From Amycolatopsis sp. MtRt-6 (GTDB taxonomy: Bacteria > Actinomycetota > Actinomycetes > Mycobacteriales > Pseudonocardiaceae), in contig NZ_JADWPD010000010.1 of the NCBI RefSeq assembly GCF_017308975.1, forward strand, positions 218,430 to 282,429: 64,000 bases of DNA, read 5' to 3'. Positions 1 through 7,941 of this stretch are shown in pieces. The notes beneath the pieces are model-generated. The model worked only from the letters and a program-made list of their open reading frames with translations. It was not told the origin of the DNA and ran no database searches. The translations under genes and the position numbers were made by a program. Position 1 is the stretch's first letter. Each line of letters opens with the position of its first letter.

Positions 1-275
1 CGGTGCTTCTCGACGATCTGGTAGTACGAAGTCGTCCCGGCGACGCGGCCGGAAGCGACGTCGATCTGCGCGAAGGGCCGCCGGTCGGCATCGGCGAGTG
101 CCTGCTCGACCAGCCGCTCGGCGGCGGGGACGTCCGTCGGCTGCCGGCTGCTCAGCCACGCCCAGACGCCCGGGTCGGTGCCCGCCTCGAACAGGCCCTT
201 GGCGTGCTCGGGGGTCAGCGGTTCCAGCCGGACGTGCTCGCCGGTCAGGGTCGGTCGCGTGTTCCAGTCGCTCAC
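1..275 (-). CDS. GNAT-family N-acetyltransferase (3' part cut by window edge)
   Basis: Reading leftwards from a GTG at 273-275, the frame stays open to the window edge for 91 codons. The N-terminus contains a beta strand of the type GEHVRLEPLTPEH followed by a helix and a segment ending in RPFAQIDVASGRVAG. This is the usual start of RimJ/RimL-type GNAT acetyltransferases, which move an acetyl group from acetyl-CoA to a protein N-terminus or small amine. The acetyl-CoA binding motif would lie outside the window, so substrate and full length cannot be judged. It is divergent from the phosphoribosyltransferase gene at 388. Confidence 0.7.
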   Translation of the reverse strand, partial: MSDWNTRPTLTGEHVRLEPLTPEHAKGLFEAGTDPGVWAWLSSRQPTDVPAAERLVEQALADADRRPFAQIDVASGRVAGTTSYYQIVEKH

Positions 276-319
276 GTGATCACGGTAAGCCGGCCAGTGG
301 CCGCTCAGGATAGCCAATT

Positions 320-359
320 TCTGATCATTTTCAGAGGCCATTTCGGGGTTGCCTATGCT
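320..359 (+). promoter_or_regulatory. Putative promoter of the phosphoribosyltransferase gene
   Basis: The 112-base gap between the divergent acetyltransferase and phosphoribosyltransferase genes is AT-richer than its surroundings. It has a -10-like TATGCT (354-359) and a short inverted repeat, TCTGA (320-324) with TCAGA (331-335). No good -35 is seen. A GAAGGG ribosome site precedes the ATG at 388. Confidence 0.35.
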
Positions 360-387
360 CGGCTGACCACGACGGAAGGGCGGCTCG

Positions 388-885
388 ATGGCCGAAGAGC
401 GGGAAGAGCTGAGCTGGGAGCTGTTCGGCACGGCGAGCCGTGAACTGGCTCACACCATCGCCGAAGACGGCTTCGCGCCCGACCTCGTCCTTTCCATCGC
501 GCGCGGCGGCCTCTTCGTCGCCGGCGCGCTCGGCTACGCGCTCGACGTGAAGAACCTGCACGTGATGAACGTCGAGTTCTACACCGGCGTCGACCAGCGC
601 CTCGACCTGCCGGTGATGCTGCCGCCGGTGCCCAACGTCGTCGACCTCACGAGCAAGAAGGTGCTGATCGCCGACGACGTCGCCGACACCGGCGCGACGC
701 TCAAACTGGTCCGCGACTTCTGCCTCGAGCACGTCGCCGAGGTGCGCTCGGCGGTCGTCTACGAGAAGCCGCACTCGACGGTGAAGTGCGAGTACGTCTG
801 GCGGCACACCGACAAGTGGATCAACTTCCCGTGGTCGGTCCTGCCGCCCGTGGTCCAGCGCGCGGGCCAGGTGCTCGATGCCTGA
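388..885 (+). CDS. Purine-type phosphoribosyltransferase
   Basis: This 165-residue protein has the type I phosphoribosyltransferase signature VLIADDVADTGATL at residues 92-105, where the paired acidic residues bind PRPP and Mg2+. It also has the N-terminal PDLVLSIARGGLFVAG strand and loop at about 31-46. Such enzymes join a nucleobase to PRPP, usually hypoxanthine, guanine or xanthine in salvage. Length and motif order resemble Xpt/Gpt-like enzymes, but the base-specificity hood cannot be assigned by eye. The classical hpt is a separate gene at 50838. Its end overlaps the next gene by 8 bases, so the two are probably co-translated. Confidence 0.75.
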   Translation: MAEEREELSWELFGTASRELAHTIAEDGFAPDLVLSIARGGLFVAGALGYALDVKNLHVMNVEFYTGVDQRLDLPVMLPPVPNVVDLTSKKVLIADDVADTGATLKLVRDFCLEHVAEVRSAVVYEKPHSTVKCEYVWRHTDKWINFPWSVLPPVVQRAGQVLDA

Positions 886-1600
886 CCCGCTGAAGCCCCT
901 CCTCGACCTCGAGGGCGTCGCGGCGGCGGCGAAGTCGGCGCAGGACGCGGTGTTCGCGGTCCACCGCCTGCCTGCCAACCTCCGTGGCGGCGCGGCGACG
1001 GCGGCCGAGGCGTCCGTCCGGGCCGCCCGCGCGTCGGCGGGTATCGAAGGCGCCAACCCCGAACTGCCTCTTGACGGAGCGGTCGCCGACCCCGTCCTCG
1101 CCGGCGCGCTGCGCGTGGCGGAGACGCTGGAATCGCTGCTGCCGACGTGGCGCCGGGCGCCGCTGCAGGCGCTGGCCCGGCTGCACGTCCTGGCGGCGGC
1201 GGACCTGGTCGACGACCTGGACGCGTTGGGCCGTCCCCGGTCCGGCGGCGGCCGCCTGGAGTTGCTCGCCCAGCTGGTGACGGGCGCGACGTCGGTACCG
1301 GGACCGGTCCTGACGGCGGTCGTCCACGGGGAGCTGCTGGCGCTCAAGCCGTTCGGCAGCGCGGACGGCGTGGTCGCCCGCGCGGCCGCCCGGCTGACGA
1401 TGGTCGCGACGGGCCTGGACCCGAAGTCGTTGAGCGTGCCCGAGGTGGCGTTCTTCCGCCGGGTGCCGCGTTACCTCGAAGCCGCCGAAGGCTTCGCGGG
1501 CGGAACTCCCGAGGGCGTACGCGCGTGGCTGCTCTTCTGCTGCGAAGCGTTCGAAGCGGGGGCGCGGGAAGCGAAGAGCATCTCGGACGCGGCTTCTTAG
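878..1600 (+). CDS. Fic-fold protein with degenerate active-site motif
   Basis: This 240-residue protein belongs to an actinobacterial family often labelled 'oxidoreductase' and found near ssd/tad loci. The sequence reads as a Fic domain. An N-terminal SAGIEG (residues 53-58) fits the Fic inhibitory-helix pattern (S/T)xxxE(G/N). The segment LKPFGSADGVVAR (156-168) sits where active Fic enzymes have HPFxxGNGRxxR. The catalytic histidine is a lysine and the GNGR loop is changed, so AMP transfer is unlikely in the known way. It starts inside the phosphoribosyltransferase gene (8-base overlap). Its stop overlaps the convergent nickel-transporter stop in the tetranucleotide TTAG. Function unknown; a structural or regulatory role is inferred. 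Confidence 0.6.
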   Translation: MPDPLKPLLDLEGVAAAAKSAQDAVFAVHRLPANLRGGAATAAEASVRAARASAGIEGANPELPLDGAVADPVLAGALRVAETLESLLPTWRRAPLQALARLHVLAAADLVDDLDALGRPRSGGGRLELLAQLVTGATSVPGPVLTAVVHGELLALKPFGSADGVVARAAARLTMVATGLDPKSLSVPEVAFFRRVPRYLEAAEGFAGGTPEGVRAWLLFCCEAFEAGAREAKSISDAAS

Positions 1601-2688
1601 CCGGTCAGCTTCGCCGACCACTTCTCTTCGATCCGCCCGAACCGCCACACGGCCAGCGCGATGACCCACGTCAGCACGAACAGCCCGACGATCCCGAACC
1701 CGACGTAGTCCAGGTCCACCGACGCGATCGCGGCGAGCGGTCCTGAAGTGATGTCCAGCTTCTCGGCCAGGATCGACACCAGCTCGATCGTCCCGATGAG
1801 CAGCGCCACCGCGACCGACAGCGCCGTCACCGTGATGTTGTAGAAGATCTTGCGCACCGGCTTCGCGAACGCCCAGCCGTAGGCGAAGTTCATGAAGCAG
1901 CCGTCCACGGTGTCGAACAGGGTCATCCCGGCGGCGAAGAGGATCGGCAGCACGAGGATCGCGTACCACGGCAGCGCGAACGTCGCGGCGCCCGCGGCCA
2001 GCACGAGCAGCCCGATCTCGGTCGCGGTGTCGAAGCCCAGCCCGAACAGCAGCCCGACCGGGTAGATGTGCCACGGCTTGCGCACGGCCTTCGTCGCGCC
2101 GCGCAGCAGCCGGTTCAGCACGCCGCGGTTGTCCAGCTGGCGTTCGAGCGCGGCTTCGTCGAACTCGCCGCGGCGCATCTGCTTGAAGACCCGCAGGATC
2201 CCGGCCAGCACGACGAGGTTCAGGATCGCGATCACGTACAGGAACACCCCGGACACCGACGTCCCGATCACGCCGGTGGCCTGGTGCAACGCGGACGAGT
2301 CGTCCTCGACCTGCCCGGCCAGCGCGCGGACGCCCAGCGACAGCAGCAGGCACAGCGCGAAGACGATCGTCGAGTGCCCGAGGGAGAACCAGAACCCGAC
2401 CGAGAGCGGCCGGCGGCCGTCGGCCATCAGCTTGCGGGTGGTGTTGTCGATCGCGGCGATGTGGTCGGCGTCGAACGCGTGCCGCATGCCGAGCGTGAAC
2501 GCCGTGACGCCCAGCCCGATCCCGAACACGCCGGACGTGCCCAGCGCGTAGTGGTGGGGTGCGACGAACGCCGTGAGCACGCCCCAGCCCACGACGTTCA
2601 GCAGCAGGATGAACCCGCCCATCCCGCCGATCGACACCCACTCGCGGCGCGAAAGCCCGCGCCGCGAGTCCTCGTCCGTGCCCGCCAT
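1597..2688 (-). CDS. NiCoT-family nickel/cobalt permease
   Basis: This 363-residue integral membrane protein takes up Ni2+ or Co2+ for metalloenzymes. The family signature RHAFDADHIAAIDN lies at residues 69-82, with the HX4DH metal-selectivity motif in the second transmembrane helix. A second conserved stretch, LGHSTIVF, follows near residue 104. About eight hydrophobic helices are apparent, with a charged loop near residues 170-195. The start is the first ATG, 54 bases after the upstream gene. No urease, hydrogenase or cobalamin gene is adjacent, so metal choice is open. Regulation may use the dyad just upstream. Confidence 0.9.
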   Translation of the reverse strand: MAGTDEDSRRGLSRREWVSIGGMGGFILLLNVVGWGVLTAFVAPHHYALGTSGVFGIGLGVTAFTLGMRHAFDADHIAAIDNTTRKLMADGRRPLSVGFWFSLGHSTIVFALCLLLSLGVRALAGQVEDDSSALHQATGVIGTSVSGVFLYVIAILNLVVLAGILRVFKQMRRGEFDEAALERQLDNRGVLNRLLRGATKAVRKPWHIYPVGLLFGLGFDTATEIGLLVLAAGAATFALPWYAILVLPILFAAGMTLFDTVDGCFMNFAYGWAFAKPVRKIFYNITVTALSVAVALLIGTIELVSILAEKLDITSGPLAAIASVDLDYVGFGIVGLFVLTWVIALAVWRFGRIEEKWSAKLTG

Positions 2689-2702
2689 CGCCCACCTGCT
2701 TC

Positions 2703-2730
2703 CCTCTCATCTGAGAGGTTAGACAGATGA
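2703..2730 (-). promoter_or_regulatory. Two overlapping dyads upstream of the NiCoT gene
   Basis: The 54-base gap holds a perfect 7-base inverted repeat, CCTCTCA-TC-TGAGAGG (2703-2718). A second perfect 7-base repeat, TCATCTG (2707-2713) with CAGATGA (2724-2730), is spaced by 10 bases. Either could be the operator for a repressor of the permease, GntR/FadR-like in appearance. No known nickel or cobalt regulator site is recognised. Confidence 0.4.
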
Positions 2731-2742
2731 ACAGATCAAGGT

Positions 2743-3681
2743 CTAGCTCGCTCGCACCCGTACCAAGTCCAGTGCCTTGCGCACGTGCCCGCCGGACGTG
2801 TGCAAAGCCTTTGCCGCGCTCTTGACGTCCTCGCCGGACAGCAAGTGCACCAGCGCCACCTTGAGGTCGCCCCCGGCCTCGGTGAGCGCGTCCGAGCAGT
2901 CCGCCATCGTCATGCCGGTGGCTTCCTGCAGGATCCGGATGGTCCGGCCGCGCAGCTTCGCGTTCGTCGCCCGCATGCTGACCATCAGGTTGGAGTAGGT
3001 CCGGCCCAGCTTGATCATCGTCGCGGTGGAGAACGACGTGAGGATCATCTTCTGCGCCGTGCCCGCCTTCATCCGGGTCGAGCCGGCGATCGCCTCCGGA
3101 CCGGTGTCGACCGCGATGAGGACGTCCACCCCGGCCGGCTTCGCGGCCTTGGCGTTGCCCGAAACCAGCCCGGTCCGGGCGCCCTGGCGCGCCGCCGCGG
3201 CCAGCGCACCCAGCACGTACGGCGTCCTGCCCGACGCCGTCAGCCCGAGCACGAAGTCGCCGGGCTGCACCATCGCGGCCATCTCGGCGGCCCCCGCCGC
3301 CGAGTCGTCCTCCGCGTTTTCGACGGCGTTGCGCAGCGCGCGTTCGCCGCCGGCGTGGTGCGCGATGAACCAGTCGCCCGGCACGTTGAACGTCGGCACC
3401 AGCTCGGCCGCGTCCAGGGTGGCCAGCCGCCCGGACGTGCCCGCGCCGACGTAGTGCACCCGGCCCCCGGCCCGCAGGGCGTCCACCGCGTAGTCCACCG
3501 CGTGCGCCACCTGGGGCAGCACCGCGGCCACGGCACCGGGGACCGTGCGGTCCTCGGCGTTGATCGCGCCCAGGATCCCCGCGGTGGACATCAGGTCGAT
3601 GTCCCGGGTGCGGGGATTGCGGGTTTCGGTCGGCGAATCGACGTGCACCGTCTGCACGGGGACAGTCATCATGCGCCTCAC
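2743..3681 (-). CDS. murQ: N-acetylmuramic acid 6-phosphate etherase
   Basis: MurQ removes the lactyl ether of MurNAc 6-phosphate, giving GlcNAc 6-phosphate and D-lactate in the cytoplasm. The SIS-fold motifs are clear: VGAGTSGRLATLDAAEL around residue 80, GLTASGRTPYVLGAL around residue 145, and GSTRMKAGTAQKM near 200. The GTG at 3679-3681 is chosen because GGAG lies five bases before it. An ATG at 3696 directly abuts the murR stop and an internal ATG at 3672 is also possible. It is the last gene of the nagZ-namZ-amiE-like-murR-murQ series, matching the Bacillus subtilis ybb locus in content. Confidence 0.93.
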   Translation of the reverse strand: MRRMMTVPVQTVHVDSPTETRNPRTRDIDLMSTAGILGAINAEDRTVPGAVAAVLPQVAHAVDYAVDALRAGGRVHYVGAGTSGRLATLDAAELVPTFNVPGDWFIAHHAGGERALRNAVENAEDDSAAGAAEMAAMVQPGDFVLGLTASGRTPYVLGALAAAARQGARTGLVSGNAKAAKPAGVDVLIAVDTGPEAIAGSTRMKAGTAQKMILTSFSTATMIKLGRTYSNLMVSMRATNAKLRGRTIRILQEATGMTMADCSDALTEAGGDLKVALVHLLSGEDVKSAAKALHTSGGHVRKALDLVRVRAS

Positions 3682-3696
3682 TTTTTCTCCGGTCAT

Positions 3697-4698
3697 CTAC
3701 TTGCCGGTTTCCCGCGGACGGCGACGTCCGTCCGGCCTGACCCCCAAGCGGTGCGATCCGACTGCGTCCCGCGTCGCGTCCAGTGCGCTGACCGACGCGT
3801 CCATGTGCCGCTGCGCGACGCCGATGAACAGGCAGTCGATGACGGTGAGCTGGGCGATGCGGCTGGCCGTGGCGCCCGAACGGAACGTGGTTTCCCGCGC
3901 TGCCGTCGTCAAAACATGATCGGCGACCTCGGTGATCGGGGAGCGGGGGAAGTTCGTCACGGCGATGGTGATCGCGCCGTGCTCCCGCGCCACGCGCAGC
4001 GCCTCGACGGTGTCGGTGGTCGCACCGGTGTGCGAGACGCCGATCGCGACGTCACCGGGGCTCAGCACCGCGGCCGAGGTGAGCATGATGTGCGTGTCCG
4101 ACCACGCGAAGCACACGCGGCCGATGCGGTGCAGCTTCTGCTGCAGGTCGGCGGCGACGAAGGCGCTGGCGCCCACGCCGTAGACGTCCACGCGGCCGGC
4201 GTTCGCGACGACCTCGATGACCTTCTCGAGCGTGGCGACCTCGAGCTGGTCGGCCGTCTCCTCGACGGCCCGCGCGTCGGCGAAGCTGACCTTGCCGATC
4301 ACGGCGGCCAGGTCGTCCTCCGGGCTGATCTCGCCGCCGAGGTTGCGCGTGGTCCGCGCCTCGGTGCGCGCGGTGTCCGCGGCCAGCGCGATGCGCAGCT
4401 GCGGGTACCCGCCGACCCCGACGGCCTTGCAGAACCGGGTCACCGTGGTTTCGCTCGTGTTGGCGGCCAGGGCCACCTCGGTGATGCTGCGGCGCGCGAC
4501 CGACGCCGGGTCTTCCAGCACCACCTTCGCCACGCGCTGTTCGGCGCGGGCCAGGCCGGGGAGCAGGGACCGGATCCGGACCAGCGGGCTGGAATCGGCG
4601 TCCCGCACGGCCGTCTGGACCGATACGGGCTCGGACGGTGCCGCGCCGACTACGGATTCAGCATCACTCACCGTCGGAAAGTTACTAACCGTTGGCAT
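3697..4698 (-). CDS. murR: MurR/RpiR-family transcriptional regulator
   Basis: This 333-residue regulator has an N-terminal RpiR helix-turn-helix (ARRSITEVALAANTSETTVTRF, about residues 67-88). A C-terminal SIS sugar-phosphate-binding domain follows (VDVYGVGASAF, then VAIGVSHTGATTDT). Members next to murQ normally sense MurNAc 6-phosphate and repress the scavenging genes. The start at 4698 is inferred from the onset of family-like sequence; no good ribosome site is present, and a -10-like TAGCCT eight bases upstream would suit a leaderless message. murQ follows without a gap. The upstream region holds two palindromes that could be its operators. Confidence 0.85.
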   Translation of the reverse strand: MPTVSNFPTVSDAESVVGAAPSEPVSVQTAVRDADSSPLVRIRSLLPGLARAEQRVAKVVLEDPASVARRSITEVALAANTSETTVTRFCKAVGVGGYPQLRIALAADTARTEARTTRNLGGEISPEDDLAAVIGKVSFADARAVEETADQLEVATLEKVIEVVANAGRVDVYGVGASAFVAADLQQKLHRIGRVCFAWSDTHIMLTSAAVLSPGDVAIGVSHTGATTDTVEALRVAREHGAITIAVTNFPRSPITEVADHVLTTAARETTFRSGATASRIAQLTVIDCLFIGVAQRHMDASVSALDATRDAVGSHRLGVRPDGRRRPRETGK

Positions 4699-4765
4699 TT
4701 GCGACAAGGCTACCCACACCCTTCGGTACAATCGCAACCCGTCCGTGTCTGCGGATCTGGATTTG

Positions 4766-4819
4766 CGATTAATCGTTGACCAGAAAGTCGCCAACAGGGT
4801 CGACCTTGTTAACGAGGTC
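4766..4819 (-). promoter_or_regulatory. Palindromes upstream of murR (candidate MurR operators)
   Basis: Two palindromes lie in the 211-base gap before murR. CGATTAATCG (4766-4775) is perfect. GACCTTGTTAACGAGGTC (4802-4819) pairs at 8 of 9 positions around a central GTTAAC. They lie 68-121 bases upstream of the chosen start. They are candidates for autoregulation, since RpiR-family dimers bind palindromes, but no experimentally defined MurR consensus was matched. Confidence 0.4.
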
Positions 4820-4893
4820 AAGCTAACGACTTGGCAACTTAGTGTCGCGGTGCAAGCGGCAAGCAGACGGTAAATTCCGGCTTGCGGTGGACA

Positions 4894-4910
4894 ACCGGCG
4901 ATCGGCCGGT
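4894..4910 (-). terminator. Weak hairpin after the amiE-like gene
   Basis: A six-base stem ACCGGC/GCCGGT with a five-base loop begins at the stop codon of the serine hydrolase gene. There is no U tract, so it may only slow readthrough into murR. Confidence 0.3.
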
Positions 4911-6667
4911 CACCGAGAGGTCAACTGCCAACCCTCTGCGACGAAAACCGCGGGGTCTCGTTCACCGTCGAGGAGTGATCGGCCGCTCTCGGTGACTTTC
5001 ACACCGTCCACCGAAACTCCGCGTCCCGTGTAACTCGGGTCGGTGCTGTAACGCCAGCGGAGGCTCACCGCCGCCCCCTGCGGCAGCGTGCCCACCGCCT
5101 TCCACCAGGCGCGGTGCCCGTGCCCGGAGAGCGACGTCACGATTCCGGAGGGTGCCCCCGGTCCCGATACCGATAGGGCGATCGGTTGCCAGTTAACACC
5201 GTCGGTGCTGGCCTGCAGCTGGAGTGGATCTCCGGTCCCTTCGGTGTCCACGAAGGCGGAGAACGACACGCACGCTTGATCACTATGCGTGGTAAAAGCG
5301 CGGGTACCCAGCGTAGCGACGGCGGCGTTACCCAGCGTGCTCGTCCACGCGTCCTTCCCGGCCACCGGCCGCACCGCCATGGCCCGGGCCAGGGACGTCG
5401 CCCAGACCTGGCGGGCGGTGTTGATCGAGCCCCAGTTCCGGCTCGGGTGCACGCGGTTCGTCAGCAAGATCGCGAACGAGCGCGACTGCGGGTCGATGAC
5501 CAGCGTCGTTCCGGTGTAACCGGTGTGCCCGGCGGTGACCGGCGACGCCAGCGCACCCATGTACCAGGGCTGGTCGAGCTCGAAACCGAGGCCGTGCGAG
5601 TCGTCCGGGAACTGCTGGTTGTAGTTCGTGAGCATCTGGCGCACGGTGTCCTGTCGCAGGATCCGGTGCCCGCGGTAGCTGCCGCCGTTGAGGATCGCCT
5701 GGGCGAGGACGGCCATGTCGCCGGTGGTGCTGAACACGCCGGCGTGCCCGGCGACACCACCCAGCGACCACGCGTTCTCGTCGTGCACGCTGCCGCGCAC
5801 CATCCCGCGCGGCGGATTCGCCTGGAACTCCGTCGCGGCGATCCGGTCCAGCTTCGACGCGGGCGGGTTGTAGCCGGTGTCGGCCATGCCGAGCGGCGCG
5901 GTGATGCGGTCGTGGACGACCTTGTCGAGGCTCTGCCCGGTCAGCTTCTCGACGATGAAGCCGAGCGTCAGCAGGTTGATGTCCGAGTAGAGGTACGTCG
6001 TGCCCGGCTTGTTCTTCAGCGGGCTGTCGAGCACGGCCTGCCGGCGCGACGGGATGTCCGGGTAGCCCGCCCACAGCGACGGGATCGGGTCGGCGTCGAA
6101 CCCGGAGACGTGCGTGAGCAGCATCTTGACCGTGATGGCGGCCTTGTCGCCGGTGGCGAACTCCGGGAAGAAGCGGCTGACCGGGGTGTCGAGGGTGAAC
6201 TGGCCGCGTTCGACAAGCTGCAGCACGGCGATCGAGGTGAACAGCTTCGAGATCGAAGCCATGTCGAAGATCGTGTCGTTCTTCATGGGGACCTGCTGGT
6301 CCGCGGGCAGTTCGGTGCCCTGGGCGTCGGCGTACCGCAGCGCGCCGCCGACGGCGTACCGGTCGACGACCACGCCGTCGTGCGCGAGCAGGCCGACCGC
6401 CCCGGAGAAGTGCGGGTGCCCGGTCGCGTCCGGCTTCGTCCAGCTCGCCAGGAAGTCCTCGGCCGCCTTGATCGGCGCCGGGTCGAGGTTGACGTCCTGC
6501 GGGCGTCCGTCGCGCAGCGTCGTCCACGGCGGGGCGAACCCGTGCTGCGGCCGGTCGAAGCGGCCGGCCGCCGGATCGTGGCTGGTGATGGCGCTGGCTC
6601 CCGAGGTCAGGCTGGTCAGCGCGACCAGGACTCCGGTGGCCGCGACGAGGACCTTCCTAGCACGCAC
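4910..6667 (-). CDS. Secreted AmiE-like serine hydrolase with C-terminal beta domain
   Basis: This 585-residue exported protein has a signal peptide (residues 1-26, cut after ASA). It carries a class C beta-lactamase-like domain with SISK (Ser138-Lys141), YSD (Tyr227) and a late HTG. B. subtilis AmiE (YbbE), the N-acetylmuramyl-L-alanine amidase of muropeptide rescue, has this fold and the same gene neighbours, so removal of the peptide stem from MurNAc is the best guess. The last 130 residues form an extra beta-rich domain ending in VSVDGVKV, like the C-terminal domains of immune-inhibitor-A-type proteins. The GTG at 6667 follows GGGGGAG and lies 11 bases after namZ. A D-aminopeptidase or esterase role cannot be excluded. 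Confidence 0.75.
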   Translation of the reverse strand: MRARKVLVAATGVLVALTSLTSGASAITSHDPAAGRFDRPQHGFAPPWTTLRDGRPQDVNLDPAPIKAAEDFLASWTKPDATGHPHFSGAVGLLAHDGVVVDRYAVGGALRYADAQGTELPADQQVPMKNDTIFDMASISKLFTSIAVLQLVERGQFTLDTPVSRFFPEFATGDKAAITVKMLLTHVSGFDADPIPSLWAGYPDIPSRRQAVLDSPLKNKPGTTYLYSDINLLTLGFIVEKLTGQSLDKVVHDRITAPLGMADTGYNPPASKLDRIAATEFQANPPRGMVRGSVHDENAWSLGGVAGHAGVFSTTGDMAVLAQAILNGGSYRGHRILRQDTVRQMLTNYNQQFPDDSHGLGFELDQPWYMGALASPVTAGHTGYTGTTLVIDPQSRSFAILLTNRVHPSRNWGSINTARQVWATSLARAMAVRPVAGKDAWTSTLGNAAVATLGTRAFTTHSDQACVSFSAFVDTEGTGDPLQLQASTDGVNWQPIALSVSGPGAPSGIVTSLSGHGHRAWWKAVGTLPQGAAVSLRWRYSTDPSYTGRGVSVDGVKVTESGRSLLDGERDPAVFVAEGWQLTSR

Positions 6668-6678
6668 GAGTCTCCCCC

Positions 6679-7941
6679 TCAGCGGTAGAGCAGGTAGTGG
6701 CGACGTCTCCGGTCGAACTCGGCCAGCTCGGCCCGCCAGGCGCCGGTGACCTCGTCGACGCCCGCGCCGGCGTCGACCATGGTCCGGAGCCGGTCGGACC
6801 CGGACAGCTTGTCGATGTAGTTGTCGGGGCGCCAGGCGAACAGGTCCGGGTGCAGCGCCTTCGCCGTGACGAGCATGGCGACCGCGGTCCGGATCGCGTC
6901 GAAGCCGCGGGGGTCGCGCACGCTCAGCTGCACGCCGCCGCACGTCTGGTTGGCGAACTTGCTGAAGGTCGGGACGAAGTAGGTCTCGCGGAACCGGGCG
7001 CCGGGCAGGGCCAGGTCCTCGAGCTTCTCGCGCCAGCGCCAGTCGAGGCCGGGCGCGCCGATGATCTCGAACGGCCGGGTGGTGCCGCGGCCCTCGGAGA
7101 ACACCGTGCCCTCGAACATCCCGGTGCCCGGGTAGACGAGCGCGGTGTCCGGCGTCGGCATGTTCGGGCTCGGCAGCACCCAGTTCAGGCCGGTCCGCGC
7201 GAAGAGCGTGTCGCGCCGCCAGCCGCGGACCTGGACGACGTCGAGCCGCACCTTTTCGTCCGGCAGGAACTCCCCGGCGAAGAAGCGGGCGAGCTCGCCG
7301 ACGGTCATGCCGTGCTGCTGGGCGATCGGCTGCCGTCCGATGCCGGAGGCGAACTTCGGGTCGAGCACCGGCCCGGCCGCCCGGCCGCCGAGCGGGTTGG
7401 GCCGGTCGAGGACGACGAAGGCCGCGTTCGCCTTCGCGGCGGCCACCATCGCCGTGTAGAGCGACCAGATGTAGGTGTAGAAGCGCGCGCCGACGTCGGC
7501 GATGTCGAACACGACGGTGTCGACGCCGGCCTTGGTGAACAGCGAAGCGAGCTTCGTCGCGTCGACGCCGTACGCGTCGTACACCGGTACGCCGGTTCGC
7601 GGGTCGGTGTAGTCGCCCTCGGAGCCGCCGGCCTGCGCGCTGCCGCGGAAGCCGTGTTCGGGACCGAAGGCTGCCACCGGTGTCACGCCGGCGGCGACCA
7701 TCGAGTCGACGATGTGGTCGCCGTTCAGCAGGACGCCGGTCGGGTTGGACAGCACGCCGACCTTGCGGCCCTTGAGCGTGCGCCAGCCCTGGGCAGCCAG
7801 TTGCTCGGCGCCGGTGAGGACGCCGTTCGCTGTTTCCGGCTGGACTGTTTCCGGTTGCGCCCCGGCCACGGCCGAGCCGCCCGCCAGTGCCGGGACGGCG
7901 AGCGCACTCGCGCCGAGGAAGTGGCGCCGGTTGAGGTTCAC
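6679..7941 (-). CDS. namZ: Exo-beta-N-acetylmuramidase NamZ (DUF1343)
   Basis: This 420-residue protein starts with a twin-arginine-type signal (NRRHFLGASALAVPALAGG). The mature part matches the DUF1343 family, whose B. subtilis member NamZ (YbbC) removes MurNAc from the non-reducing end of peptidoglycan fragments. Visible family segments include GVLSNPTGV, FGPEHGFRG and FDIADVGARFYTYIW. It overlaps nagZ by four bases (ATGA) and is followed 11 bases later by the amiE-like gene. This fits sequential cleavage: NagZ exposes MurNAc, NamZ releases it, and the amidase strips its peptide. Confidence 0.88.
   Translation of the reverse strand: MNLNRRHFLGASALAVPALAGGSAVAGAQPETVQPETANGVLTGAEQLAAQGWRTLKGRKVGVLSNPTGVLLNGDHIVDSMVAAGVTPVAAFGPEHGFRGSAQAGGSEGDYTDPRTGVPVYDAYGVDATKLASLFTKAGVDTVVFDIADVGARFYTYIWSLYTAMVAAAKANAAFVVLDRPNPLGGRAAGPVLDPKFASGIGRQPIAQQHGMTVGELARFFAGEFLPDEKVRLDVVQVRGWRRDTLFARTGLNWVLPSPNMPTPDTALVYPGTGMFEGTVFSEGRGTTRPFEIIGAPGLDWRWREKLEDLALPGARFRETYFVPTFSKFANQTCGGVQLSVRDPRGFDAIRTAVAMLVTAKALHPDLFAWRPDNYIDKLSGSDRLRTMVDAGAGVDEVTGAWRAELAEFDRRRRHYLLYR

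Noticed and set aside
2689..2742. Cobalamin or NiCo riboswitch before the metal permease
   Set aside because: The gap is only 54 bases, too short for either aptamer.
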